Source of the DNA: Nitrosomonadales bacterium
Lineage (GTDB): Bacteria; Pseudomonadota; Gammaproteobacteria; Burkholderiales; Gallionellaceae
DNA: 38,899 bases
Direction: 5' to 3'
Assembly: GCA_016213335.1 (NCBI GenBank)
Contig: JACRAQ010000131.1
Location: forward strand, 1 to 38,899
Part shown: positions 23,417-30,584 of the stretch, one piece after another
Position numbering within the stretch: position 1 is the first letter of the stretch
How the letters are laid out: each line of letters begins with the position of its first letter
Notes under the pieces: generated by a model
What the model saw: the letters and a program-made list of their open reading frames with translations, nothing else
Database searches by the model: none
What the model was told of the DNA's origin: nothing
Made by a program: the position numbers and the translations under genes

Positions 23417-23851
23417 TCAGGCGCCGAGTATGCCTTTTGCCGCAACCGGTTTAGCTGCCGGCTTCTTGGCCGCTGCTTTTTTGGCTGCCGGTTTTTTTGC
23501 TACAGCTTTTTTAGCCGCCGGCTTCTTAGCCGCTGCTTTTTTGGCTGCCGGTTTTTTTGCTACAGCCTTTTTAGCCGCCGGCTTCTTGGCCGCTGCTTTT
23601 TTGGCTGCCGGTTTTTTTGCTACAGCCTTTTTAGCCGCTGGCTTCTTGGCCGCTGCTTTTTTGGCTGCCGGTTTTTTTGCTACAGCCTTTTTAGCCGCTG
23701 GCTTCTTTGCTGCTGCTTTTTTGACTGCCGGTTTTTTTGCTATAGCCTTTTTAGCCGCTGGCTTGGCTGCCGCTTTTTTAGCTGCGGGTTTGGCGGTTGA
23801 TTTTTTAGCTGCGGGTTTCTTGGCGGTAGTGCTCTTCGCTGTTGTAGCCAT
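23417..23851 (-). CDS. Histone H1-like Ala/Lys/Pro-rich DNA-binding protein
   Basis: This encodes 144 residues from the ATG at 23851. That start is best because AAGGA lies six bases upstream, whereas the ATG at 23857 touches the AAGGA. The composition is almost wholly Ala, Lys and Pro, with repeated [20 protein letters not shown] blocks of 20 residues. This resembles the C-terminal tail of eukaryotic H1 and bacterial H1-like proteins such as AlgP and the Bordetella/Burkholderia H1 homologues. Such proteins are disordered, very basic and condense DNA. No globular domain is present. Because the gene is made of 60-base tandem repeats, its length probably varies among strains. It stands alone, with an AT-rich promoter region upstream (23860-24015). 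Confidence 0.85.
   Translation of the reverse strand: MATTAKSTTAKKPAAKKSTAKPAAKKAAAKPAAKKAIAKKPAVKKAAAKKPAAKKAVAKKPAAKKAAAKKPAAKKAVAKKPAAKKAAAKKPAAKKAVAKKPAAKKAAAKKPAAKKAVAKKPAAKKAAAKKPAAKPVAAKGILGA
23461..23760. repeat. Five 60-bp tandem repeats within H1-like gene
   Basis: Units begin at 23461, 23521, 23581, 23641 and 23701. The first four differ at only a few positions; the fifth is more diverged (GCTTCTTTGCTGCTGC, TTGACTGCC and TATAGCC variants). Each unit encodes 20 residues ([15 protein letters not shown] pattern), so gain or loss of a unit keeps the reading frame. Near identity of neighbouring units suggests recent slippage or recombination. Confidence 0.85.
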
Positions 23852-23898
23852 TTTCATTCCTTGAAAAATTATTTGACTTAAACCAGGCACTGCATTGT

Positions 23899-23913
23899 GT
23901 GCAACCGTTGCAC
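23899..23913. promoter_or_regulatory. Dyad GTGCAAC-C-GTTGCAC upstream of H1-like gene
   Basis: A perfect inverted repeat with seven-base arms around a single central base lies about 50 bases upstream of the H1-like start codon. Its position in a leader of about 160 bases makes an operator plausible. No known regulator consensus is recognised. Confidence 0.35.
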
Positions 23914-24015
23914 TCCCAAACACGCGACTCCCTATCAATATCAATTTCCCGACAATGTGCTTGGTGTGCGCATTCTATGCGTGATTAAAATTTTAGTGCA
24001 ACATATTTTTGCGTT

Positions 24016-25266
24016 TTACTGCAAAAAAAATTTTTCGCCCGCAAACAGTTGCTGCACAGTTTCGCGCTCGCGGACGAGTTGCGCGACCAGCCCGGACACC
24101 ATGACTTCCGCCGCACGTGGGCGCGAGTTGTAGTTGGAGCTCATGCTCATGCCGTAGGCGCCAGCCGACATTACTGCCAGCAAATCACCCTGCGAAATTG
24201 CCAGGCTGCGGGCGTGACCGAGAAAGTCGCCGGTCTCGCATACCGGCCCCACGACCTCATATTGCCGTACCGGCATGGAGCCGGGCTGCACCGCCTGAAT
24301 AAGGTGCCAGGCATCATACAAAGCCGGGCGCATCAGGTCGTTCATCGCAGCATCCACGATGGCAAAATGTTTTTCCTCGCCGTGCTTGAGGTACTCCACG
24401 CGGGTCAGCAGCACTCCGGAGTTGCCAACCAGCGCCCGCCCCGGCTCAAGAATGACTTTTTCGCTACGCCCGCGCAAAGCGCCGAGCAACGCGCCAGCAT
24501 ACTCGGCGATCGTAGGCGGGTTCTCGTCGTTGTAGCGTATGCCCAAGCCGCCACCCAGATCCAGGTGCTCCAGCGCGATGCCCTCAGCCGCAAGTCTGTC
24601 TACCAGCACAATTATCTTTTCAGCCGCTGCAATGAACGGGCTGACCTCGGTCAGTTGCGAGCCGATGTGGCAATCCAGGCCGGTCACCCGCAGATAAGGC
24701 AATTCGCTCGCCTTGCGATACAGCGCCAGCGCTTCGGCATAGGCCACGCCGAACTTGTTCTGCTTCAACCCGGTGGAAATGTAGGGGTGCGTCTTGGCGT
24801 CTACATCCGGGTTCACGCGCAGGCTTACCGGAGCAGCGCGCCCCCTGCTGCACGCCACTTCGTTCAAGCGCAGCAGCTCCGCTTCCGATTCCACGTTGAA
24901 GCACAGTATCCCGGCATCCAGCGCAAGGCGCATTTCCGCTTCTGTCTTGCCGACCCCGGAAAACACCACCTTGCCGGGGCTGCCTCCAGCCGCCAGCACC
25001 CGCTGCAACTCGCCGCCGGAAACAATATCAAACCCCGCCCCCATCCGCGCAAACTGCTGGAGAATGGCGAGGTTGGAATTGGCTTTCACCGCATAGCAGA
25101 TCAAGTGTTCGCGCCCCGCCAGAGCCGACTCGAACTGGCGATACCCGTCTTGCAGCGCAGCGAGAGAATACACGTAGCAGGGTGTGCCGAATCGCCGCGC
25201 AATATCGTCGAGCGGCACCTGTTCGGCGCAAAGCAGGTTGTTCTGAAAACTGAAATAGCCGCTCAT
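24016..25266 (-). CDS. lysA: Diaminopimelate decarboxylase
   Basis: This 416-residue PLP enzyme catalyses the last step of lysine synthesis, meso-diaminopimelate to L-lysine. It is a fold-III alanine racemase-like barrel with the PLP lysine K61 in CYAVKANSN, the glycine-rich phosphate loop in LDLGGGLGIRY, EPGRALVGNSG, and the C-terminal active-site Cys region GPVCETGDFL. Length is normal. The start codon is two bases after the lptM stop, so the two form an operon. The tail of the gene overlaps an AT-rich hairpin (TTTTTGC at 24006-24012, GCAAAAA at 24021-24027) that may help terminate transcription. Confidence 0.95.
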   Translation of the reverse strand: MSGYFSFQNNLLCAEQVPLDDIARRFGTPCYVYSLAALQDGYRQFESALAGREHLICYAVKANSNLAILQQFARMGAGFDIVSGGELQRVLAAGGSPGKVVFSGVGKTEAEMRLALDAGILCFNVESEAELLRLNEVACSRGRAAPVSLRVNPDVDAKTHPYISTGLKQNKFGVAYAEALALYRKASELPYLRVTGLDCHIGSQLTEVSPFIAAAEKIIVLVDRLAAEGIALEHLDLGGGLGIRYNDENPPTIAEYAGALLGALRGRSEKVILEPGRALVGNSGVLLTRVEYLKHGEEKHFAIVDAAMNDLMRPALYDAWHLIQAVQPGSMPVRQYEVVGPVCETGDFLGHARSLAISQGDLLAVMSAGAYGMSMSSNYNSRPRAAEVMVSGLVAQLVRERETVQQLFAGEKFFLQ

Positions 25267-25268
25267 AA

Positions 25269-25403
25269 TTATCTGCCCTGGTCAGGCTGGGGTGCGGCGG
25301 CAGGCGCTTGCGGCAAATAGAGCGCCCCTTTGTGGCCGCAGCCTTGCAGCAACAAGGGCAACAGCAACATAATGCAGGCTGCAACAGAAATAGGCGCACG
25401 CAT
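25269..25403 (-). CDS. lptM: LPS-transport maturation lipoprotein LptM (YifL)
   Basis: This 44-residue lipoprotein has a signal sequence of type II with the lipobox LLQGC, so C22 becomes the lipidated N-terminus. It is followed by the family signature GHKGALYLP. LptM (formerly YifL) assists assembly of the LptDE LPS translocon in the outer membrane. The start at 25403 was chosen because upstream extension would place non-signal sequence before the hydrophobic core. The order lptM-lysA, divergent from cyaY, is widely conserved in beta- and gammaproteobacteria, which strengthens the call. Confidence 0.85.
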   Translation of the reverse strand: MRAPISVAACIMLLLPLLLQGCGHKGALYLPQAPAAAPQPDQGR

Positions 25404-25439
25404 AATCGGACTTTCACGAAACGAAACAGGCGGGATTAT

Positions 25440-25751
25440 ATGACGGAAAGCGAATTTAACGAATTGGCCGATGCGGCACTCGGGCGTATCGAACGATCCG
25501 CAGATGCCAGCGGCGCGGACATCGAATGCAACCTTAACGGCCCGGTACTGGAGCTCGAATTTGCTGGCGGATCGCAAATCGTTGTCAACCGCCATGGGCC
25601 CAATCGTGAGATCTGGCTTGCCGCCAAATCCGGCGGGTTTCATTATGCCTATCGGGATGGCCGGTGGATAAGCGGCAGGGATGGAAGTGAACTATTTGCC
25701 AAACTGGGTGATCTGGTTACATCGGAAACGGGGAAAACCGTGAAATTTTGA
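25440..25751 (+). CDS. cyaY: Iron-sulfur cluster assembly protein CyaY (frataxin)
   Basis: This encodes 103 residues from the ATG at 25440; longer in-frame extensions run into the divergent lptM gene. Frataxin landmarks are visible: an acidic first helix (MTESEFNELADAALGRIE), the beta-sheet strand GSQIVVNRHGPNREIWLAAKSGGFHY (landmark shortened to its core QIVVNRHGPNREIWLA), and WISGRDGSELFAKL. CyaY binds iron and modulates cysteine desulfurase IscS. No isc genes are in the window. Only 36 bases separate it from lptM, so the two promoters must overlap. Confidence 0.93.
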   Translation: MTESEFNELADAALGRIERSADASGADIECNLNGPVLELEFAGGSQIVVNRHGPNREIWLAAKSGGFHYAYRDGRWISGRDGSELFAKLGDLVTSETGKTVKF

Positions 25752-25805
25752 CATGCTGTGATTTTATGAATATGTTGGCGTTTCTTTGCGCAAAGGAGTC
25801 GTATC

Positions 25806-26657
25806 ATGACAAAGCGTTATTCCTGCCTTAACAGAGCAATCCTGCTAGGCTTGCTCTCGGCGGCGTTTTTCGCCCCCGCCATTGCAACGGCAAGGCCTGC
25901 ACCGCTCTCACTCGAGCAGAAAATCCATAATTTCGAGACGATCCTGTCCAACGCATCAAGAAACAAGCTTGATGAGGCGGAGCTCGCGAGAATCAAACAG
26001 ATGACCGAAGACGCAGAAATTGCGCTGAAGGCAGGAGATACGAATGCCGCCGAAAAGTTGTATTCCCAAGCATGGGGAGCGTACCAGGCCGCCGTGAAAG
26101 CCACTCAAACTCAAGACCACAGCGCGAGAAGCGAAAAGCTGCTGGCAGCAAGGACTTCCAGTACCAAAGCCCTGCTGAAACAGCTCGAAATAATCGGCAA
26201 GGGAAGCGAAGATGCGAAGAATGCCGCGCAAATCGAAGGCGTGAAATTACTGCTCGCGAAAGCAGAATCCACCAAGGATCCGGTCGAGGCGCTCGCGGTA
26301 GCCAGCCAGGCGTACTACACGATGAAAATATTGCTGAAAGACGTCCGCGACGGCAAGAAATTGACCTTTGACCATACCTTCTCGACGCGGGAGCTGAAAT
26401 ACGCGGACGAACTCGCCTACAATGATGCGCACCTGGGATTGCTGGACACCGCGCTGGAGCGGCTTCGCGCGAAAGCCGACGACGAATACAACAATAGCGT
26501 CAGCAACGCGAAGAGGCTGCGGGAACTGGCAGAAGAGGAAGCCGAACAGAAAGACTATGATTCAGCGATACGCGACCTGGTGCTTTCCACGAGAGAAATC
26601 ATGAAGGCGCTGAAGCATATCGGGCTGCCGATACCGGGGCTATCGCTCCAGGAGTAA
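25806..26657 (+). CDS. Exported alpha-helical protein of unknown function
   Basis: This 283-residue protein has a signal peptide (about 1-29, ending ATARP). The rest is predicted nearly all helical, with TPR-like or coiled-coil character: AGDTNAAEKLYSQAWGAYQAAVKA and DPVEALAVASQAYYTMKILLKD (landmark cores). There are no cysteines in the mature part, no membrane helices and no enzyme motif that I can see. The start codon follows AAAGGAGTC. It is monocistronic, downstream of cyaY and convergent with the carbonic anhydrase gene. I do not recognise its family. A periplasmic helical-bundle or scaffold protein is all that can be said. Confidence 0.7.
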   Translation: MTKRYSCLNRAILLGLLSAAFFAPAIATARPAPLSLEQKIHNFETILSNASRNKLDEAELARIKQMTEDAEIALKAGDTNAAEKLYSQAWGAYQAAVKATQTQDHSARSEKLLAARTSSTKALLKQLEIIGKGSEDAKNAAQIEGVKLLLAKAESTKDPVEALAVASQAYYTMKILLKDVRDGKKLTFDHTFSTRELKYADELAYNDAHLGLLDTALERLRAKADDEYNNSVSNAKRLRELAEEEAEQKDYDSAIRDLVLSTREIMKALKHIGLPIPGLSLQE

Positions 26658-26661
26658 CCCG

Positions 26662-26677
26662 AACAGCCCCTGTTTTT
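26662..26677 (+). terminator. Short stem-loop with T-run after the helical exported protein
   Basis: AACAG-CCC-CTGTT followed by TTT forms a five-base stem (longer if a wobble pair is allowed) five bases after the stop codon. The arrangement is that of an intrinsic terminator, but the stem is short. Confidence 0.4.
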
Positions 26678-26713
26678 GGCGCAAGGGCAATTGAAGCGCG
26701 TACCGCCCGCGCA

Positions 26714-27382
26714 TCACGCGGGTGATTCGCAATTGCTGCGGTTTGGCACCAGCACGCGGAATTCCGATGCAGCATCGTCATACTGCATCAGCGATCCATT
26801 CCCCATATCAAAGTACCAGCCGTGCAGCGCCAGCCTGCCTTCGTCAACCCGCCGGCGGATCCAGGGATAGGACATCAGGTTTTCCAGCGACACGAGTATG
26901 GATGCCTGCTCGCAGGCGCGTGCCTGGATTTCCTGCGATTTTCCCGGCAGCTCGGTCAGCACCCGCTGCCGCGCATCGGTGGCAATTCCGAGCCATCTCG
27001 CGATGAGGTGCTCTTCCTCGCACTCGGGGTGCTTGTTTGCCATCAATGCGCGTATGCCGCCGCACTTGGCGTGCCCCATGACGATGACATGCTCCACCTC
27101 CAGGTTGCATACCGCAAACGCGACGGCAGATGTGGTGCCAGCGTAGGATGCGGCCTGCAAATGGGGCGGAACGAGATTGGCGACGTTGCGCACCACGAAC
27201 ATGTCGCCCGGATCGCTGTCAGTCAGCACGGCAGGGTCGCACCGCGAATCGCAGCAGGCAACCACCAGCGCACGCGGGTGTTGCCCCTCCGTGAACAGGC
27301 GGCTGAACAGCTCCGGGTTGCGGTCAAAATAGCGATCCTGAAAGCGCCTGAAGCCTTTCATGAATTTGGTGACGTCACCCAT
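26714..27382 (-). CDS. Beta-class carbonic anhydrase
   Basis: This encodes 222 residues from the ATG at 27382; a GTG at 27406 would add eight residues. It catalyses reversible hydration of CO2. Beta-class zinc motifs are present: C-C-D-S-R (zinc Cys, then the Asp/Arg dyad) in VVACCDSRCDP, and H-x2-C in VMGHAKCGGIRAL. DMFVVRNVANLVPP and SAVAFAVCNLEVEHVIV are further family landmarks. There is no signal peptide, so it is cytosolic. It is transcribed in the same direction as the nar operon but lies 313 bases beyond narI, separated by a large hairpin, so it probably has its own promoter. Confidence 0.93.
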   Translation of the reverse strand: MGDVTKFMKGFRRFQDRYFDRNPELFSRLFTEGQHPRALVVACCDSRCDPAVLTDSDPGDMFVVRNVANLVPPHLQAASYAGTTSAVAFAVCNLEVEHVIVMGHAKCGGIRALMANKHPECEEEHLIARWLGIATDARQRVLTELPGKSQEIQARACEQASILVSLENLMSYPWIRRRVDEGRLALHGWYFDMGNGSLMQYDDAASEFRVLVPNRSNCESPA

Positions 27383-27695
27383 CTTTTCCCGCCCTGCGCT
27401 CAGCACAAACTCACCATTTCACCGCCGCTATTCCGAGCCAGACATTATTATTCCAGCCAAGCCACGCTCCGGGGGGAGCCGTGATGAGCCGCACGCACTC
27501 ACCGGTAAGCCAGGAAACACCCGGGCGCGCTTTTGCCCGGCCGCCCCGCCTCATACAAGGAAGAGCAAATATCCGCTTCGTATATCGCGTTACGGCCTGC
27601 GTGGTTCACCGGCCGTTCGCGCCGCACTTCGAGAGAGGGAGTCGAAGTACTGGCGGCGAACGACCGGCTTGCCAACCCGGCTGGCTCGATACCGC
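27383..27695. other. Intergenic region with a long imperfect hairpin (27609-27667)
   Basis: No convincing gene lies between carbonic anhydrase and narI. The main feature is an inverted repeat: CCGGCCGTTCGC (27609-27620) against GCGAACGACCGG (27656-27667), 11 of 12 matching. Nested inside is ACTTCGA (27626-27632) against TCGAAGT (27642-27648), a perfect match. The whole could fold as one extended stem. It has no T-run on the minus strand, so it is more likely an mRNA 3'-end structure for the nar operon or a repeat element than a classical terminator. Confidence 0.5.
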
Positions 27696-28442
27696 TTATT
27701 GCTCCGGTGATTTACCGAGGTCGTACCGCTCGATTTCCTGATACTTCAACCGCTTCGTACGCACGAGCTGGTAGGAGCGGGTCAGGTAAGAAAACGGCGC
27801 GCTCCAGATATGCACCAAGCGGGTAAACGGAAAGATCAGGAACACCGTCATGCCGAAGAACAGGTGCAACTTGAACACCGTATCCACCCCTTCGATGAAG
27901 GCGGGGTTGGGGTACAGATAAACGATGCTCTGTATCCACTCCGCCAGCGAGGTGACTACGCGGGGGTCGCCGTGACCGGCATGTCCGATGGAAGTCGGAA
28001 TGGTGAGCAAGCCGAAAATCAGCGTGAGCATCACCCAGGTCAGGACGAACTTGTCCGCCCACCTGCCGGTAAGCGCAATGCGCGGATTAAAGAACCGCCG
28101 GAACCACAGGATGATACCGCCTATAAATGCCGTGAGGCCAAAAATGGTTCCTGCTGTTATCGCCAGATACTGGTGGGTGATGTCCGGCATGATCGCCGCG
28201 AAAATAAAATGCGGTGTCAGCAGGCCAACGAAATGACCCAGGAAAATCAGGAGCACCCCAACGTGGAACAGGATGCTCCCCAGGCGCACGTTGTCTTTGG
28301 ATAGCAACTGGGTGGAATCGGTTTTCCAGGTGTATTGCTCCCGGTCGAAACGCATCCAGCTGCCAATAAAGAACACGCCGAGGCAGATATACGGATATAC
28401 GCCGAAGAGCAGGTTGTGAAAACTAAATATACTTTCTTTCAT
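27696..28442 (-). CDS. narI: Respiratory nitrate reductase gamma subunit (cytochrome b)
   Basis: This 248-residue membrane cytochrome b has five helices. It oxidises quinol and passes electrons through two b hemes to NarH. Four histidines sit with the spacing of the E. coli heme ligands: H60 and H70 (ten apart), H193 and H211 (18 apart). HVGVLLIFLGHFVG and KLHLFFGMTVFLIFPFTRLVHIW are the landmark segments (second one abbreviated from its full helix). The start is preceded by AAGGAGAA, and it is the last gene of the narGHJI operon. Confidence 0.96.
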   Translation of the reverse strand: MKESIFSFHNLLFGVYPYICLGVFFIGSWMRFDREQYTWKTDSTQLLSKDNVRLGSILFHVGVLLIFLGHFVGLLTPHFIFAAIMPDITHQYLAITAGTIFGLTAFIGGIILWFRRFFNPRIALTGRWADKFVLTWVMLTLIFGLLTIPTSIGHAGHGDPRVVTSLAEWIQSIVYLYPNPAFIEGVDTVFKLHLFFGMTVFLIFPFTRLVHIWSAPFSYLTRSYQLVRTKRLKYQEIERYDLGKSPEQ

Positions 28443-28461
28443 CTCGGTTCTCCTTAATGGG

Positions 28462-28986
28462 TTATGCAGCCAGGCGGGTCAGGGTCGCCCGGCTCTTGAC
28501 GATGGAAAGCGGCGCAGCATAAGGACTTTCTGCCTTGGCCAGATTATCGGCCAGCAGGCTCAGCACCTTCCCGGCATCGGACAAAAATACCGTCGCCTCG
28601 TTTTCATCCAGATAGGCGACGAACTCCAGAATCAGCGGCAGATAGTCCGGCAACTCGTTGGTCACCGTTTTTACGCCGTATTCCTTGAACATCTCGCCCA
28701 GATCTATCAACGCCGGTCCGCGGTTCCTGTCACTATCATCGTCGAACATGTGATGTGTCAGGTGCAGGCTATGCTCCGGCGTGAAATCGAAGGTTTTCAC
28801 GTAGTCCGATTGCAGGTCAATCAGCGGCTTGCTGGCCAGATAATCAAAGAACTTCCGCATCGCCGCCTTTTCCACCGCATCAATATCCGCGCTTTTGTCG
28901 GACAGCGCGCGGATTTCCGGCAGGTTATCGAGCAGCTCCCGATCAGGGTATTCCAGCAACAACGACAGGATTTTATAAATTTGCAT
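28462..28986 (-). CDS. narJ: Nitrate reductase assembly chaperone
   Basis: This encodes 174 residues from the ATG at 28986, supported by AAGGGGAAAATC upstream; extension into the narH frame is a shadow. NarJ/TorD-family landmarks are LLEYPDREL near the N-terminus and YVKTFDFTPEHSLHLTHHMF. NarJ is cytosolic and binds the NarG N-terminus until the Mo cofactor and Fe-S cluster are inserted. It starts 10 bases after narH and ends 19 bases before narI. Confidence 0.95.
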   Translation of the reverse strand: MQIYKILSLLLEYPDRELLDNLPEIRALSDKSADIDAVEKAAMRKFFDYLASKPLIDLQSDYVKTFDFTPEHSLHLTHHMFDDDSDRNRGPALIDLGEMFKEYGVKTVTNELPDYLPLILEFVAYLDENEATVFLSDAGKVLSLLADNLAKAESPYAAPLSIVKSRATLTRLAA

Positions 28987-28996
28987 GATTTTCCCC

Positions 28997-30544
28997 TTAA
29001 CGGTCACCCGCGAACGGAGCTTTCTCCCTTGGCTCCATGGACTCTTTACGGCGGCGCGGGAACAGCGTGACCCTGCTGATGCCGGTCGAGGAATCGTTGC
29101 CGAAAGTGAACCCGTTCTGGCCCTGGAAGCCGTGCGAGTCGTCCAGGCGCTCTTCTTCGTGGCTGGTGGGAATGACGAAACGGTCTTCGTAGTTGGCGAT
29201 CCCCAGGTAGCGGTACATATCCTGCGCCGTTTCCTCGCTGATGCCTGCTGCTTCCAGTGCGCGGGTATCCACCACGCCTTCGACACGCTTCATGCGCTGG
29301 TAGCTGCGCATGGCGATCAGGCGGTTCAGCGCGCTGACGACAGGTGCTTCCTTGCCTGCCGTCATCAGGTTGGCGAGATATTTGACCGGCACGCGCATCG
29401 CGCTGGCCAGCGGGATCACGCCATCCGGCCCGGTAGGCAGTTTGCCCTGGTCAATCTGGTTCTGCACGGGGGACAGCGGCGGCACATACCATACCATCGG
29501 CAGCGTGCGATATTCCGGATGCAGCGGAAAGGCAATCTTCCAGTCAATCGCCATTTTGTAAATGGGCGATTTCTGCGCCGCGATGATCCAGTCTTCGTTG
29601 ATGCCTTCCGCGCGCGCTGCGGCAATCACGGCTGGGTCGTTCGGGTCGAGGAAGATTTTGCACTGCGCTTCGTACAAATCCTGCTCGTTTTGCGTGCTGG
29701 CCAGCTCTTCGATACGGTCGGCATCGTAAAGCATGATGCCATTGTAGCGGATGCGCCCGACGCAGGATTCGGAGCAGATCGTCGGCATGCCCGATTCCAC
29801 GCGCGGATAGCAGGCGATGCATTTTTCGGCCTTGCCGGACTCCCAGTTGTAATACACCTTCTTGTACGGGCAGGAGCTCTGGCACATGCGCCAGCCGCGG
29901 CACCGGTCCTGATCGGCCAGCACGATGCCATCTTCTTCGCGCTTGTAGAGGGCGCCGGACGGACAGGAAGCCACGCACGCCGGATTCAGGCAGTGATTGC
30001 AGATGCGCGGCAGGTAGAGGTGGAAGGTCTGCTCGAACTGGCCGTATATTTCCCGGCCGACGTTGTCCATGTTCTTGTCCGCGCTGCGGTTGGACCACTC
30101 CCCTGCCATGATGTCTTCCCAGTTCGGTCCCCACTTGATTTTTTCGATGGATTCCCCGGTGAGCTGCGAGACCGGGCGCGCGGTCGGCGCCGCCTCGGAT
30201 AGCGGCGCGTTCTGCAGACGGGCGTAGTTGTAAGTAAACGGCTCGTAATAGTCGTCAATCTGCGGCAAATCGGGGTTGGCGAAGATGTTCAGCAGCTTCG
30301 ACATACGGCCACCTGATCTCAGCTCCAGCTTGCCGTTGACCAGCGTCCAGCCCCCCTTCCATTTCTCCTGGTCTTCCCAGTTCTTGGGGTAGCCGATGCC
30401 GGGCTTGGATTCGACGTTGTTGAACCAGACATATTCCACGCCTTTGCGGTTGGTCCACGTGTTCTTGCAGGTTACCGAACACGTGTGGCAACCGATACAC
30501 TTGTCCAGGCTGAAGACCAAAGCGAATTGTGCTCGTACTTTCAT
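28997..30544 (-). CDS. narH: Respiratory nitrate reductase beta subunit (Fe-S)
   Basis: This 515-residue electron-transfer subunit holds four cluster sites. The cysteine groups are C16/C19/C22/C26, C182/C185/C190/C194, C215/W218/C221/C225 and C242/C245/C257/C261. The Trp at position 218 replacing a Cys is the known signature of the [3Fe-4S] centre in NarH. It links NarI hemes to NarG. The start is preceded by TTAGGAGAG. It follows narG by 40 bases. Length is typical. Confidence 0.97.
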   Translation of the reverse strand: MKVRAQFALVFSLDKCIGCHTCSVTCKNTWTNRKGVEYVWFNNVESKPGIGYPKNWEDQEKWKGGWTLVNGKLELRSGGRMSKLLNIFANPDLPQIDDYYEPFTYNYARLQNAPLSEAAPTARPVSQLTGESIEKIKWGPNWEDIMAGEWSNRSADKNMDNVGREIYGQFEQTFHLYLPRICNHCLNPACVASCPSGALYKREEDGIVLADQDRCRGWRMCQSSCPYKKVYYNWESGKAEKCIACYPRVESGMPTICSESCVGRIRYNGIMLYDADRIEELASTQNEQDLYEAQCKIFLDPNDPAVIAAARAEGINEDWIIAAQKSPIYKMAIDWKIAFPLHPEYRTLPMVWYVPPLSPVQNQIDQGKLPTGPDGVIPLASAMRVPVKYLANLMTAGKEAPVVSALNRLIAMRSYQRMKRVEGVVDTRALEAAGISEETAQDMYRYLGIANYEDRFVIPTSHEEERLDDSHGFQGQNGFTFGNDSSTGISRVTLFPRRRKESMEPREKAPFAGDR

Positions 30545-30584
30545 GAGGCTCTCCTAATTATCCTAAGTTCGATTCACGTGGCGA

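Noticed and set aside
23394-23864. Plus-strand 156-residue frame rich in Phe, Leu, Ala and Gly over the H1-like gene
   Set aside because: It is the mirror of the 60-bp repeats. The minus-strand frame has a ribosome site and a recognised composition; the plus-strand one has neither.
27481-27741. Small plus-strand frame between carbonic anhydrase and narI
   Set aside because: Overlaps the end of narI, lies across the long hairpin, and has no family match or good ribosome site.
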